DNA from: Ifrita kowaldi
Taxonomy: Eukaryota > Chordata > Aves > Passeriformes > Cinclosomatidae
Length of the DNA stretch: 64,000 nt
Assembly (NCBI GenBank): GCA_013398055.1
Contig: VZRS01014210.1
Location: forward strand, 289,933-353,932
Direction: 5' to 3'
Shown: in pieces, positions 21,331 through 35,123 of the stretch
How the letters are laid out: each line of letters starts with the position of its first letter
Position numbering within the stretch: position 1 is the first letter of the stretch
The notes under the pieces: model-generated
Seen by the model: only the letters and a program-made list of their open reading frames with translations
What the model was told of the DNA's origin: nothing
Databases searched by the model: none
Position numbers and translations under genes: made by a program

Positions 21331-23254
21331 GCAGGTCATGGCAGCGCCGCTGGGCCGAGCTGCAGCACTTGCTGCCTCGCCTGCCCAGCTGTGCTGGTAC
21401 TCGGGGGATGCCCCAGGCACGGCTGCTGCTCCCAGCTCCTGGAACAGGACACACTCCCAGGGCTGGTAATTTCCAGGGGAGATGGTCGAGGTTCAGCTTA
21501 GCGAGCAGACAGGCTGGCAGTGCCATGCTGCCAGCAGCGCTGTCTTGTTCCTGGGATCACCCTCTGTCCTGGCAGCATCCAGCGGGGAGAGGCTTGGCAC
21601 CCAGAGCTGCTGCCCACGGAGCAGACCCGTGAGCCCCCATGCTCTGGGCACCCCTCTGTCTGTCTGACCGTGGCACGACGGTGAGTGGGGCACATCTAGG
21701 GATGCCATGAGCCCCGACTCCTCCACAGGAGCCTTTTGCACGTGGGGGTCCCAGATGCAAGGAGCAAAGTGGGGTTTACACCCTGACAGGCAAAGCCAAG
21801 CCACACAAGCAAGAACAGGATGGGTGACTGAGTCACACACACCCTCAGATGAGGTGTCCAGAGAGGTGCACACACAGGAGGAGAGGTGGGGTGTGCTCTG
21901 GGGGGTGCTCAGCCCACGCACCCCGTGCAGACAGAAGTTCAATAGGGCTGCGGCACACGGCTGCCCCATCCCACCTCCCGTCCCGGCAGGCAACCCTGGC
22001 AACCAAGGACCGTGCAGGGTCAGCACTGGCGCCGGGCTCCTGCTTCTCCCCCGCCGAGAAGAACCTGTTCAGCAGGAAAGGGGCCCCACAGCGCCTATGT
22101 GCAGATAAGGGAGGGAATGTAAACACCCTCCCAGCTCCGGCATCCCAGCTATCTGAAGTAGCAAATGCCTCCAGAGCAAATTCCTCCTGCTCTGCCTCCT
22201 GCATCAACTGCGGGGGCCTCGATCTGCAGGGACATGTCCACCTCTTGCTGTCCCGCAGCCCCCATTTTCGTTCACCCCATACACCTGTTTGCCCCTTCAC
22301 CTCTACCTGACACTTCCCTGGCTCCCTGGGAGCTTCCCAGGCCACCCCACACTGTCACCCCATCCCTCCAGGAGGATGAGGGCTGGTGGTGGTCCCCCCC
22401 TGCTATGGCAGCCTCAGCCTCCTGCTCAGACTGGTTTTGCCAGATGAAAAATCTCTGCCACGCAACCCTGCCAGCAGTCAAAGAGCATTTCTCACTGATA
22501 TCAGCATTTCTCACCAATTTTGGCAGCCGGAGAACAGCCATGCTGAGGTAACAGAGGCCTTGGAAGGGGCTCAGGATGTTTCAGGGCACCCCAGTACGGG
22601 GCACTCAGCATCGCTGTCCGGTGCTTTGGCTGATGTCAGACAATAAAACTCTCCTCCCCCCTCTGAAATTAGTAAATGCAGCTGCTGTTTGCTTCCTTTC
22701 TGCATTTTGTGGGCTGGGAGGCAGCCTTGCTGCGACCACCGGGGATGCTGCAGGGTGTTGGGAGGAGCCACTGGTCCCCACTGCTTCCTTTCTCACCTGT
22801 CTGTGGCCTCGGTGTCCCTCCCGTCCCCCTCAGCATCAGCTGCAGCTGCTCAAGCTGCTGCCTTGTGAGCGTGTCCGGGTGCCGTTGCTCGGCAGGGACG
22901 GACGCAGGCAGGGATGCCGGCAGCAGGCTGCAAACTGGCAGCGCTGGGAGAATCAAAATGCACCTGGGGACATGCCTGGCAGAGCCCCCAGGAAGTGGAG
23001 AGGAGAGGGCACTTGGAGGCATGTGGGGCCACAAGCCAGCAGTGCTCGAGCTCGCATCACAGCATCCCAGAACACTGCATCTGCAGTGAGAGACTCACAG
23101 AGAACCTGTTGATATGGCAACCCTGCACGGGAGAGTGCCCGTCCCGCTCGCCTCTGCATCCCCTCCCTGTCCCCTCCGCACACGGCGTCCCCTGGAGCCC
23201 TGCAGTGTCCCCAGCCAGCAAGGTCCCTGGGGGCCACACCTGGGCCACAAAACT

Positions 23255-23480
23255 CATAGTTGAGGAGGTGAAATACAGTCAGATGAAGCAAAATGCTGCA
23301 CACAGTGGAAAAATAATCCCAGCATTCTCAGACAACTCAGGGCTTTCGATTGCCTTTTGGATAGGAGACCCCAATGTCCCTGTGGGCTCCTCTCCGCAGT
23401 GCCAGTGATGCTCACAAAAACTGTGAGGAGAAGGATGGATGGATACTGGAAAAAGAACAGAAACCACTCATAAAATGGAT
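23255..23480 (+). repeat. Possible CR1-type LINE fragment
   Basis: AATGCTGCACACAGTGG and AAAAATAATCCCAGC resemble the region downstream of the RT core in old CR1 elements. The similarity is weak and made by eye. Confidence 0.35.
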
Positions 23481-25796
23481 GCTAGTATGGCAGAGCCATG
23501 TGCACCAGTGCAGCTGGTGGCTACTCTGGCTCAGTGAGGGACTGAGCACCATCCAGGTGAGGGGACATGCTGTGACTTTTGGTTGAGAAGAAATTCAGTA
23601 ACCTGGAAGTCCTCACCGTGTCTCTCAAAATAAGGAGAGCACCCAAATTAGTTGGCTTGGCATTTTGTAAATCAAGGAAATACTTTCTCATGACACAGAT
23701 TCAAAGTGAAGGCTCATGGCTCTGGTGGGGGCAGAGGGGGATCAGTCCCCACCTGCCCAGTGTTGGCCCTTTTTATGTGTGTGACAGCACTGGCAGTGCC
23801 CACTGGCTTCACCCAGCCCCATCTGGATGCTTTTGCATCCACACTCTTCCACATATCCACCACTGGAGTCAGTTACAGATCAGCCCTTTTCCCAGGGCTA
23901 TCAATTTGATATGGGCACTGTTGGGCAGAGCCCTCTCCACCCCCTACTTGTCTTTGGAAATGTGAGAGCTTTCCTGGCTGTGAAAAGTCACTGCACAGTG
24001 AAAATCTCCCCTGTCCTGCACTACCAGTGTTTGGGAGTTTTGGGGAGGCACAAGCATCCCCACGGCATCCACCACTGGCATTTGGGAACATTCACATGGT
24101 GTCAAAGAAGCAGGTGACAAACGTTGCTGGGCACATCAGACATCAATTTTTCTGACTGCCAGCACTGAATCTGGAGGGGTCTGGGTGCTCAGGTGCAGGG
24201 GGCAGCCAGGTGGCACCACCAGCTCTCAGGTCTGTGTTTGGAAAAGGTGGAAGTCACTGGTGACAGCAGTTTCTGGTTCTTCAAAATCAAATGGTGCTTA
24301 AAATTAAATCTCTTTGCTGGTGACTGAAATTTGGTGGATGAAAGGCATTTCTCCACATTTCCAAGTGATTTTTTGGTGGCAGCTCTGCCACTGGCCTCCT
24401 TACCCTCACTGTGTGTCAGCCCCAAACATGGTGATGGCCAAGCTGCCATCAGGGCTGCACAGGGCACCCTCACTGTGACCCTGGGAAAGGTGAGCACAGA
24501 CAGCAAGCAAGGAATTGCTATGAGATGCAATTAAGCCAGACAAGGAGCAATTCCTCACTGCACAGCTGTGGTGGGTTGCTTTAGAATGTGATTCAGATCC
24601 ACTTCAAGAGCTGCTGAGCCTTTAATCCCACCTGCTAATCCCCGACCTGAACTTTTACCTTCGTTTTCCAGGCACTTTGGTGCCTTATCACAGCGGGGTG
24701 GTCTCTTCAGAGGGGCCCCCTGAAGTTTGGTGCCTCCAGCAATCCCTTCTGTAAGGTCCAGAGCCAGTGTTGACACCACTGCAGATGCTTCTCTCTGGCA
24801 TGGGGGGACAGGGCCATGTGCCCAAGTCCCAGCACAGCCCCAGCTTCTGCAGCGATGCTTGAACTTCCGCCAGTGGCTTTCCGTCCCCGTGGGCTTGTTT
24901 TCTGCCTCCCCATGACCTGCTGTGCCCAGTGTTACACCCAACCTCTGACATGTTCTGGCAGCTCCAGAGCACTCAAGGAGCCACACAGAGGCATCCCCCA
25001 GGTGTGGGTCTGCAAAGCCAGCGCGTGCACTCAGTGCTGATGCAGCACATCATAGCCCCAGCACAGGGATCGCCAGCCCGTGCCAGAGGGCTTCCTCTAG
25101 ATGGTAAAACAAATTTGGATGAAAGGAAGGATGTCTCCTTGCCAGAAACACCAGCAGTATGGCTGGTTGGTGGACCCCAGCTTGGTTTGCCCTTGCCCTT
25201 CTGCAGGCACTGGGGGCTGTACAGAAAGCGGCTCCTCAAGAGCCATCCCAGGGGTCAAGCTGTGACCCTGGGCAGGTGCCTGGAGGCAGGACGTGGGGTG
25301 AGGCATGCAGGCAGCAGGGGCTCTGGCACCCTTGGGAGGGGATGGCACCGCAGGGACGACCTTCAGGAGCAGTGGCAGGATCAGCTGGCAGCCCTGCTGT
25401 GGGAGGCAGAGTGAGGAGGCCATTAGGAGTGTCGGATGTCTGCGATGCCATTACACACGGACGCCTGTCTCTGCACCTGGTTAATTATTAATGGAGTCCA
25501 CGTTGAGCTGAGGGGGGACACAGCCAGGCCAACCCGGCACCGCTGCTCTGTGCAGCAACTGCTGCCAGAAGCCATTCTCCAGCCCAAGCACAGCCTTTCC
25601 TGCAGCAGCCCCCACTGACTGTGGCATAGCTGCAAGGCAGCCCTTGGAGCAGGGAATCCCACATCCCACAGAATTGCTGTGCCACCAGCCAGGGACAACA
25701 CACGTTCACAATAACGCCTCTCTTTTCTCCCCTGCAGACTTGTGCCTTTTTTCTCGTGTTCTCTCCTCCTGGCTTTGCCATATGCAATAAGGAGTA

Positions 25797-25832
25797 AATA
25801 AAGAACACTGATGTAAGAAAGAAAAAAAAAAA
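25797..25832 (+). other. AATAAA signal followed by A-rich tract
   Basis: AATAAA at 25797-25802 is followed about 20 bp later by AAAG and eleven A residues (25822-25832). This spacing fits a reverse-transcribed 3' end or a genomic poly(A) site. No parent gene is recognisable upstream. Confidence 0.3.
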
Positions 25833-26589
25833 GGATCAAGGGAAAGCCTGGGAATCCTTTCTCTGCGATCTCACTCACACCAGCCCCGGGACTCTGGTGT
25901 TCCCTGAATGTGTGGTTTACAGGGCTGAGGGACCGCCTGCTCTAAGCCCTTGATGCTGCAACCGGGAGGAACCAGACAGAGCAAGGAAACCACTATCAAG
26001 CCCTGCTGGTGTGACAGCATGGGGATGCCACTCCTGGCCGGGATGGGAAACAGAGGAGAGGGGTGACTTGGAGAGGCACAAGAGGTGACTTCCACTCTAA
26101 GACACACATCCGAAGCACTGTTTGCATGCTTCGCAGTATTTTCTTCTAACAAGTCTCATACAAGTCCCATTTGGCTTTCAGCTGCAGTTTGAGTGGCTGG
26201 TAGAAAAAGAATAAAAGATTTCTGAATTTCAATAAAAGCCCCCTTATCTCATCCCTCTCCATCAAGGCTACTCCACATTCTCTGCCTTCCAGGCTCGGTG
26301 ATTTACATGGCAATGGCCTCTTCAGCCCAGGGTCAGATGAGGAATTTCACTGGAGCCAGACTGCCGGCTTGGCCTTGAGGCAGAGGGCAAGGGCCGGGGG
26401 TCTGCCCCAGCACCCTGCCAGCAGCAAGGTTCAGCAGAGAACCAGGTTGGTGGGTGCAGGGGAAGGCATGGGGAGAGCCCTGGCCACAGGCTGTGGGGTG
26501 CCCCAAGGCCCCCCAGCACTCGGGGGTGTGTGGGGTGTGTTCATGGCACGAGCCTCCCGGCGGGACCGCTGGAGCTTGGCTCGGAGCAC

Positions 26590-28020
26590 TGCTTCTTCCC
26601 TGCTCGTGCCAGATGGTGACTGGTGCAGAAAGGCAGAAATGTTTAGCAGATATTTCTGTTCTGTATTTGGAATGAAGCAGGAGGATATATTCATCTCCAG
26701 ATGATACTGTGGATGGAATATAAATCCTGCCATCTGTAACAATGGGGGATGTGAGGCATGATCTCCTCGAATTCAGCATTTGCAGATCATCCAGACAGCT
26801 GATGCTCAAGAGTCTAGAAGGAACTAGCTCAAGCCAACGCCAAAGCTTAACAGATCTTAGAAAAATGGTGAAATTCCAAAAGACTAGAGAAATGTCAGTG
26901 TAGTTCCAGTGTTTAGAAAAATTTAAAGGCACAGCCCAGAGACCTGCACATGAACTGGTTGGTCTTTTTTCTGGACAGCCTTCTAGGTCTGATTGATAAA
27001 GGCAAGTGTACCATTACAGCGAACCGTAATTCCTTAAAGCATTTTTCCTGTTACTACATGACATTTGGAATGCAAAAACCCACGCTACAGAAGGAATTAT
27101 CAGAGCACACACTAGATGGACTAAAACCTGTCTCAGATCTCACCATGGGGTAGCTACTGGGGAGACTTCAGAGGATGGAGGTGTCCTCAGTGAGGTCTCT
27201 TGGGGGAATCTGTTCCCATTACAACAGTGTGTATGTTTTTATTCAATGGTCAACCGGACCACGAAAAAGCTGTGATGGTGAAGTCTGCAGGTGATGCAGT
27301 GACTGGTAGGGATGTTAATGATGAGCAGGCCGTGTTGCTGCTCTAGAATCTTCTAAATTGCCTGGTAAAATGGCCATAATCCAACTAAATGTATTTTAAT
27401 ATGGGTGCATACAAGCAAAGACAACTGGGAACAAAGGTGCAGCCTTTATATCCAGGATGGGGCTTGGAGAGCTGTGACAGAAGAAGGCTCATGAATGATT
27501 TCAGGTAACTGACTCCACATGAGCTGTCATTTTAACAGCATGCTGAAAGCATCCAACATCTTCCTTGAATGTATAACAGGAGAATATCAAACAAAAGCAG
27601 GGGAGCATCTCGACTCTTTATGTTACTGTTGAAATGATTACTGTGGGTTACTAGCAACTTGGATGTCCAGAATTAAAAAGGTCACCAAAGTTCAGGAAAG
27701 GAAAGCCATACATACTATCCAGGCATCAGACAACCAGCTCTGGTACAAGACTGGAATGGTACAAACTGCTCAATTTGCTGAAAAGAAGATTGAGGGATAC
27801 TCCAACCTGAGCCAGAAATGTTCCTGACAGTTCAGCAGTCTCTGTCTCACAGAGGAACAACAAGGTCTGAAGACTGAAGCAGCAGTCAGAAAAATTCAGT
27901 CTAGAAAGGAAATACAAGATGCTATCAGGAGGGCAGGAGATGTTGGATCAGCTCCCTAGAAGGCAACATTTTTACCAATTTAACAACCAATTCCTGTATG
28001 TGAGATAGGTAAATCCAGAT
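26590..28020 (+). repeat. Old CR1-type LINE, long 5'-truncated copy
   Basis: The plus-strand frame near 26630-26700 reads RYFCSVFGMKQ, the conserved stretch upstream of the CR1 reverse transcriptase core. Further blocks in sense order match remembered CR1 text: a splice-like LVFFLDSL region near 26960, GGTGATGCAGTGACTGG near 27290, AGCAACTTGGATGTCC near 27650 and AAAAAGATTGAGGG-like text near 27785. Many frameshifts and stops are present, and no functional protein is possible. Confidence 0.6.
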
Positions 28021-31000
28021 TCAGGAGAGGCTCCAGAGCCTTGTTGTGCACAAACCCTTCTGTATCCAGGGGTGCTTCAGCTATCCCAGGGACACCAGGA
28101 CTGCCTGTGCTGGCCTCGATATGTTCATGGCCTGCATGCCACGGGGCAGGAGGTGGCTCAGGACTGGTTTTGCTTCCCTCTGTCCCTTCTTTCTCAGATG
28201 TTGAGTCCAGCCCAGCAGGACTGGGCAGCTGCTCAGGACACTGGGGTTGGACGCCCTGTGGTGGTGTCACCCTGTTCTAAGCTGAGCCTTGAGCCCATAG
28301 CAGCACACTTTGTGTGTGCCCCTACCCAAGCACCTCTCCAAGCATCCTGCTTCTTTCTGAAAGATAGAAGTGTCTAATTTGGGGAAAAAATGCTGTGGGT
28401 ATAAAGCAATGTCTCTTCCTTAGTGATTTTGGGTTGTTTTTTTTTTTTAATCACAAAAATATATCTATTTCTTTGAAATAAAAATTTGGAAGTTTGGTGT
28501 GTTATTTTATTTCCCTTGCCTCTTCTCCCATCTCTTTCCCGTTAGTTGTTCCTGCTCTGGAGCGGAGCAGAAGGATAGTGGGTGGGGACTGCCTTATGAC
28601 TTTTCCCTTTCTAGCTGGAACAGGGCCAAACTTCTTCAACTTTGGAAAAGTGACAAGAGAGGAAAAAAAAAGAAGCACTAATTCTGGTGATCTGAAACGG
28701 CAGAATGAGAAAAACAGGGTTTTGGGCTTGGTTGTTTCTTTTTCCTAAAGGAGAAAACGAAGTGGGTAAAGTAAAATCCATAAACACACAGGTGGAGAGA
28801 ATGTGACAAAAATGAGGGAGGGTGCACTGAAGAGTCAGATTTTGAAAACTGAAACAAATTAAGGAAAAGGTTTCATTGGAACCAAGCAAAACAGAAATAG
28901 GGTTTTTCATGAAGTTACTTTTTCACTTTTCTCTGTTTGGGCAACAGCTAGAGCTCTGTCGGGGGCACAGTCTCACCCCTTCAGGGAGTGAGTTCATGTC
29001 CTTTGCTAGGAACATCCCCTGCACCAGGCAGCCCTAAGCAAGAAGAGGGTTTGGCGAGGCTGAAGGAGGTGTCTCCTCCTGTCTCTGCGTGTGGATTTCT
29101 GAGTCTGCACAGGCAAGCAAATGTGGCTGTGATGAGATTTGGAAACTTAGAGGGAGAATTAGAGAGGGAATAAGCAAAATATGTCAGAACTGTCTCTGCA
29201 TTGAGGCTGGAAACCAAGGGAATAGGCAGGAGGAATGAGAAGTTCTCATGCATGAAGTCAATTGTGATTTGGCTAGCATTGCAGAGGTTGGGGGGAGGGT
29301 ATGTGACTGAAATGCCGGTTCGACACTGTGCAGAGGAACCACAGGGAGCACTACTGGACTGCCAAATCCCCTGAGCAGGCATGCCTGAGAGGGGGAATCA
29401 GCAGAATCCTGGAGAAGACAGCAAAGGCAGCTGCCACCATTGCAGCCATGGAATCCTTTTACACCAGGATGGAGCCTTGCTGCTGATCACAGGGCACATG
29501 GGAGGCTCTGATGTTGTGTAGAGGAAAAACTCATTTTTATTCATAATTAATTGCAATGCAGATTAGTGGATGCACATGTGATGGCTTAAACCTTAAAGCT
29601 CAAACATAGGATTGTTGAAAACTTAGTGACTCATTAATAACAGACAGACTTGTATGGAGAGGATCATTAAGTAAATGAGTTACAGAAGGCTGTGAGAGAC
29701 TGCCATAACCTGAACCTCAGCCAGAGGCTTTTGGGGTGAAATTCAGCATGGGCAGCAGGTCGGCTGCTGGGCTGTACACGGCTCTTCCTAGAGATGGGGG
29801 GATGAAAAAGCTGGCAGGCACCAGCAGGGCTCTAAATCCCTCTCTGCAGAGTAAGAGCTATTTATGCTGCACAGTTTCCAAAACAAAAGGCTAAAAGTGA
29901 AGAAAAGAAAGGAGGAATAAGACATTTTCTGACAGGCGGGAGTCCCTGTTTGCTAAGTTTTGCTGGAAACACAAGGCGAAAATCATATCATGTTTAGTCA
30001 AATATGCCACAAATGAAGCAGAAAATAATTCTCTCTGGTAGTGGCAGAGTTGTGCCAAGGTGCATTCTGGCAGAGAGGGTAGAGACAAGATTGCATGTGC
30101 AGTGAATGTCAGCAGAGCAAACCCTTGTACAGGGGCAAATATGTTCAAGTGAGTGGTCAAACTTTACAGGGAGAAGAATGAGAAATGGGTGTGCAGCCAC
30201 CAGAAGTTGGCAATGTTGCCAAGCACTGAAACCCTTGCCTCCATCCACCCAAAATATCACATATTTGGAGTTAATCATCTTCCAGCTTCTGAGGAGGCAG
30301 TTGCATCAGGTTTTAATGCCCTTCTCCGAAGCTTTGTGGGATATTAACTTATTTTCCTCCCCTACAAGACAAAGTAAATTGGCCAGAACTGGGGAATAGA
30401 TGGGTTTATGGAAGCATCCTTAAGACTGGAGCCCTGGGCGATGCTGTGCTGAGCCAGCCCTGCCCTGAGGCACAGGTCAGGGCAGTGGGTGACGTGCGTG
30501 GGGTGATGGGCTGAGAGCCTCCTGAAGGGGAGGCAGCAGGCACTTCCCTTGGGACTGGGGAAAGGCAGAAGCCACTTTGGAAATCACTGCTTGAAAGCAA
30601 TACAGGGTGCTACAGTAATGGGAATTAATCAAGAGCCTACAACAAAGACTGCTTTGTGTTTAGAATATAAATAGAACAAAAACACACAACACTGTCTTTA
30701 AACAAGCACCAGATAATGCATTTCCAACAATTCCATCCAGAGGCACTACTTGAGAACCTCTCCTAATTGTGAACTTAGAAATATTTTTATTGTAAATGCC
30801 ACAGGATGACATATAGGGAGATGTTCACCCTGTGCCACTCCATACTCTTTGTGACAGTTGAGTCCCACTTTAGTTTAAAAACTGGTGCACAGAATGTCAT
30901 TTACATTAAAAAAAAAATCATCTGCAAAGAAGGAGAAACATTTGCTATAATAGGCTTAGCCCAGGAGGATTCTCAGATATCTGGTTGGACTGAGGCTGTC

Positions 31001-34000
31001 TGGAAGGGAATACCACATTAAACTCCAAAGATTGGTTACTTCAATGATCTCTCCAAACCAAAAAAACAAAACTCCCACTTTTAAGGGGTAAAGCAAAAAT
31101 GCAGCATCATATAGAAAATCTGGGAGCTGTTGAAAGAAGGAAAAATTTCAGATGGAGCTAATTCTGTATCTGTCACTGCCGAGGTAGCTTAAGGAGGGAG
31201 ATGCTTTGGTTTACATTATTTAAATGCAGCTGCAACACATGAACACTGTTCTGTGAAACCACTGTATGACAGGCAGGTTCCCAGCAAAAGGGGAAAAAAT
31301 CACTGTGAAATGAAGGGCATTTGCTTCAGCAAATAAACTGTGAAGAGACAAGCTTAAATCTAACTTCAACAAGATCTTTAATATGCTATTTGGATGTTGT
31401 AAGGGTATGAGAATGCCCTTTGATATTAGTCCTGCTTCTGAGATATTTCACACAGTAATTGCCTACGTCTTTAAGGTACAATGTATTGAAGCTATGGTGA
31501 TTGCTATTTTAAATTGGGCGATGGTTCTAAAAAAGCAGAACCGAAGAGCCAGGCAAGAACCGGAGAGAGCGGAGAAGACACTTCAGAATGAACTTTAAAA
31601 GGTCAGAATTTGGTCTAGCAGAATTACCTGCACTGTCTCTGAGCTGAGCTATGATGGCTTTGTTGCCAATTTAGATAAAATAGAAGCAATAATTAGAATG
31701 TCTAGCCTCTAGGATATAAAGCGGATCTACAGAGATTTATGAAAACAATATACTATTTGGCAATATCTATTCCTAAATCTATGGCCAGTATTTCCTCAGG
31801 AGAGAAGTGCTGCAGTCTGAAATTGCCTGGTGTTGGGCAGGCAGGGAAGTGAGTGCTGAAAAGGCTAAAGCTGTGGTGATGGAGAGCCTTTCCTGTGCTG
31901 TGGGGTCCTGCCTGCCCTTTGCTGCTGGCCTGAAGGCAGCGGGCAGGGCCCCCAGTGAGCCGTTCCTGGGCTCGCCTTGGGACAGCCAGGCAGGTTTGGC
32001 GTGGGAGTGATCATCACTGGAGCCTCTCTGGGGTCTCTGCCTGGTGCCTGCTGGATGGGTGGGGCATGCACTACATTTCCTTCAAAAGGAAGGCAGCAGG
32101 CTCTGCAGCAGGCTCCTGGCCCCCCAAAACCTGTGCTACCCAGGATGTCAGCCTGCACTAGGAACACCTTAGCATGGCTAAACACAAACCCAGCCAGGGT
32201 CTGGAACAGAAGGAGGAGGCTTTGCGGAGCCTTGTCCTGCCAGCTCCACCACAGCAAAAAGGATTGAAATAGGCTGCAGACAATTCCTACCTTAGAAAAG
32301 CCTGTGATTGCTTAAATCCAAGAAGGGCAGCCAGGGTCCTGGGGGAAGAGCCCTGTTCTAGTTCTGTGGGAGTGTGGGATGCCCAGACTGGTCTTTTCCC
32401 TTCAGTGTCTATAACCACACTAATGTACAACTGCTGTTGTTAGCATCTAAATTTGGGCTACCAAGTGCCGTAAGGAAGCATGTCACACATGGGGGTTCAC
32501 TTGAAATGCTCAGCTTCAGGAGGTGCTAAGCACTGAGCAAAACACAACAGGCAAGTGTCTTGAACAGCTCTGGAGTCCTGACACACATATATTGGATGTG
32601 TGGATGTGTCAGAAGCCCTGCTGCATTCACGTTCCAATGCTCAGCATCTTGCAGAATCACGCCCATGGTGACCAAAAGGAAATGGCTACTAACATGAAGC
32701 TCCAGGCTGAATATCCTTTCCTCGTGTCCTGCAGTGCCTTTGGTCTGTAGCAGATTGAAACCATCCAGAGTTTTCACCATCACTTTGCTGGTGAGTGGGA
32801 GCAAACGGAGATGGTGAGCCCCACACCTCCCAGAGGCAGAGGGGCAGCACGAGTGCTTGACAGTGACTTACCTGGTTTCCAGGTCATCCCTAGAGATGCT
32901 GTTGCACTTTCATCAGTCCACTCTCTAGACAGAGGTAGTGGGTTGGTGCCAGGGCTTTTGTCCTGTCTCTGTGTAGTTATAAGTGGCTGACGGATGGTTC
33001 TGCCACCCATGGGCAACGACAGCCAGGAGCAGGGAAAATTGCAGTGTGCAGTTGTGCAGGGAGAATTGTAGTGTGAATGACCGGGTGGTGAGAGGAGCAA
33101 TTCAAAGATAAAGCACAGGTATAAAATGGCAGACAAGAAATGCGTAGCTAGGGAAGCATATGAAACAGCAACAAAATTACAGAAGATAGTTAGGAAACAG
33201 GAAATAAGAAAACAGCCCATATACATGGGCAGAGCTGTGACCTACTCATTTAATCTGTCAAATACATGAACACACCAGGTCCATGTGAAGGTGAGCAAGT
33301 GCCAAAATGATGTATACCTGTAGCAGCATATGCTTGAACTGTGCATTTTAAACATCCTCCATGTGGACAGCTTTGCTCTAGTCACACTGTGGTGTTTGTC
33401 AATTAATGTTTTTAATTCAAAAACAAGAACAGAAGGACAGAGGAATTAGGGAATAAATCCGAGTCTTTCAGCTACTGAAGGCTGAGTTGGGCTGACTCCA
33501 GAGTGGTTTGGAGTGGAGAGAACCGTGCTCACCTACCTTCAGTAATGATAATGAAGAAACTGGGGATTCTTCTGCAGGAAGCGGAGAATTTATGAGAGAG
33601 CAACTGGAGGGGCCAAGAGCAAAGGATAAACACAGAGATGGTAAAAGAGTATCTGGCAAAACTCAACCTACATATTGTAAATCTGCAGATCCAGACACAG
33701 AGTGCACCTGAGAATTTTTAAAGAAATCTCTGAAGACAATCTTGAAAAATAATCTTCCCTTCATCAGAGGGGTTATCTGGGCTCTGAGAGAGGCCAATGT
33801 GCATTCCATTACAAAAAAAGGTTGAGAAGACAGGGCCAAAATCTGTAGCCCTCTTGCCTGCAGCTCTCTGGCAGGAGAGTTTCAAACAGGGTTTCATCCC
33901 TCCACCTTCTTCTTTCCTGCTTCTTGTTCCTGCCTTACCCAGCCTACAGCCTCTGCCCAGGGCTCCACAGCACAGCTGGGAGCTTGGAGGTGAGGCAGCC

Positions 34001-35123
34001 TGCCTGCAGGGCTCACCTCTAGCCTGTGTACACAGCCTTCCATGTTTCAGTCCTTCCCGTGTGGCAGGAGGGGGATGTTTGCACTCTGCCTTTGCTTTTG
34101 TACATGGAGACTTTTTTTCAAAATCCAAAGGGAACTGAATGTCAGTGGGGAGGGAAAGCTAACTCTATATCTTATTTTCAAAGTCCAGCAGCTCACATAA
34201 CCAACAGCCCTTTTAAGTGCAGTCCCTGGAAAATAAGAATTTCAATAACATCTATTCTCAGATAACCTGCTGAGCAGCCACACATCTCTCCCTCACCAGG
34301 AAGCAGATGTTCTGCTCTCCTCCCCAGCTCTTTCACGTTTTGGGAAAGGACTAAGATGTGAGAGAGCTGCTATGAGAGTGGTATGAAGTTTCTTGAGGCT
34401 GGGGAATCTGCCCTTCACCCAGCACCTCCCGGCACACAGCTCACACCAGGGATGAATCACAAAGCTCTCCAGCCGGGTGCACTTCACTGTGGTAATGAGG
34501 AAGGTGATGTGCGATGCACCTCGAGCTCTTCAAGCTTGTGGTTTTGGGACCTCTGCAGTAAGTGAAGCTGCTTTGCAATCGGTTTCTGCCTGGGACTTAG
34601 CCACATGCTCCCTTCAACCCACAGGGGAGCCTGGAGGTGGGACTGCTCTGCCTCCAGCCCCGTCCATCCCTGTGCCTTACAACTAATTTTCTCCTCTATC
34701 TGAACTGATTGGCCTCATTATGCAGCCTGCTCCTCCATCCCCTCTGTGGCCAGCAGTCTCAGAGTCGCTCTTGTAGTGCTATAACTGAGTTTCCTTAAAC
34801 ACTGAATGAAAACTCTATAAAGAATTTGGTGTGGGCTAGAAATTGCTTGATGAGTCATAGACTCAGATAGTAACCATAAAAATGAAACTTCAAAATTGGG
34901 AACAATTTTAGTGACGTTACCACTGGAGACAGGACGGGCACTTGCATTTTAAAGTTTCATTAAACAGAGAAAGAGGTAGCACCATTTATATCAGCATCAC
35001 CAGCGGGCACTCAATACAGCCTGGGATGCATGAAAATCTGTCTGGAAACATTACATGCATGGGCTGGATGCAACAAGACAAGACCCAGCTCTAACACACA
35101 GCAATCTGGAACCTCATAGAGAG
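28021..35123. other. Gene-free AT-richer interval
   Basis: No recognisable exon, RNA gene or promoter. Poly-T/poly-A runs (28438-28449, 30909-30917) and a possible CR1 remnant near 33.5-33.75 kb are the only structure seen. Confidence 0.5.
33500..33760 (+). repeat. Possible CR1-type LINE remnant
   Basis: TATTGTAAATCTGCAGATCC followed by a GAATTTTTAAAGAAATC stretch resembles the linker between the CR1 endonuclease and RT domains. Weak, by eye only. Confidence 0.3.

Larger units (their letters stand above)
2801..26580. other. GC-rich gene-free interval with AT-rich islands
   Basis: No coding exon of a known family is recognisable on either strand. The many open frames are random, caused by low stop-codon frequency in GC-rich DNA. 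The background is GC-rich and C/G-tract-rich. Set into it are short, sharply bounded AT-rich islands, listed separately, most with TAATTA-type cores. Between 3480 and 6340 I see only a pyrimidine tract. The stretches 12.3-14.2, 15.1-17.3 and 21.3-25.7 kb hold nothing identifiable beyond the small features listed. Confidence 0.6.
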
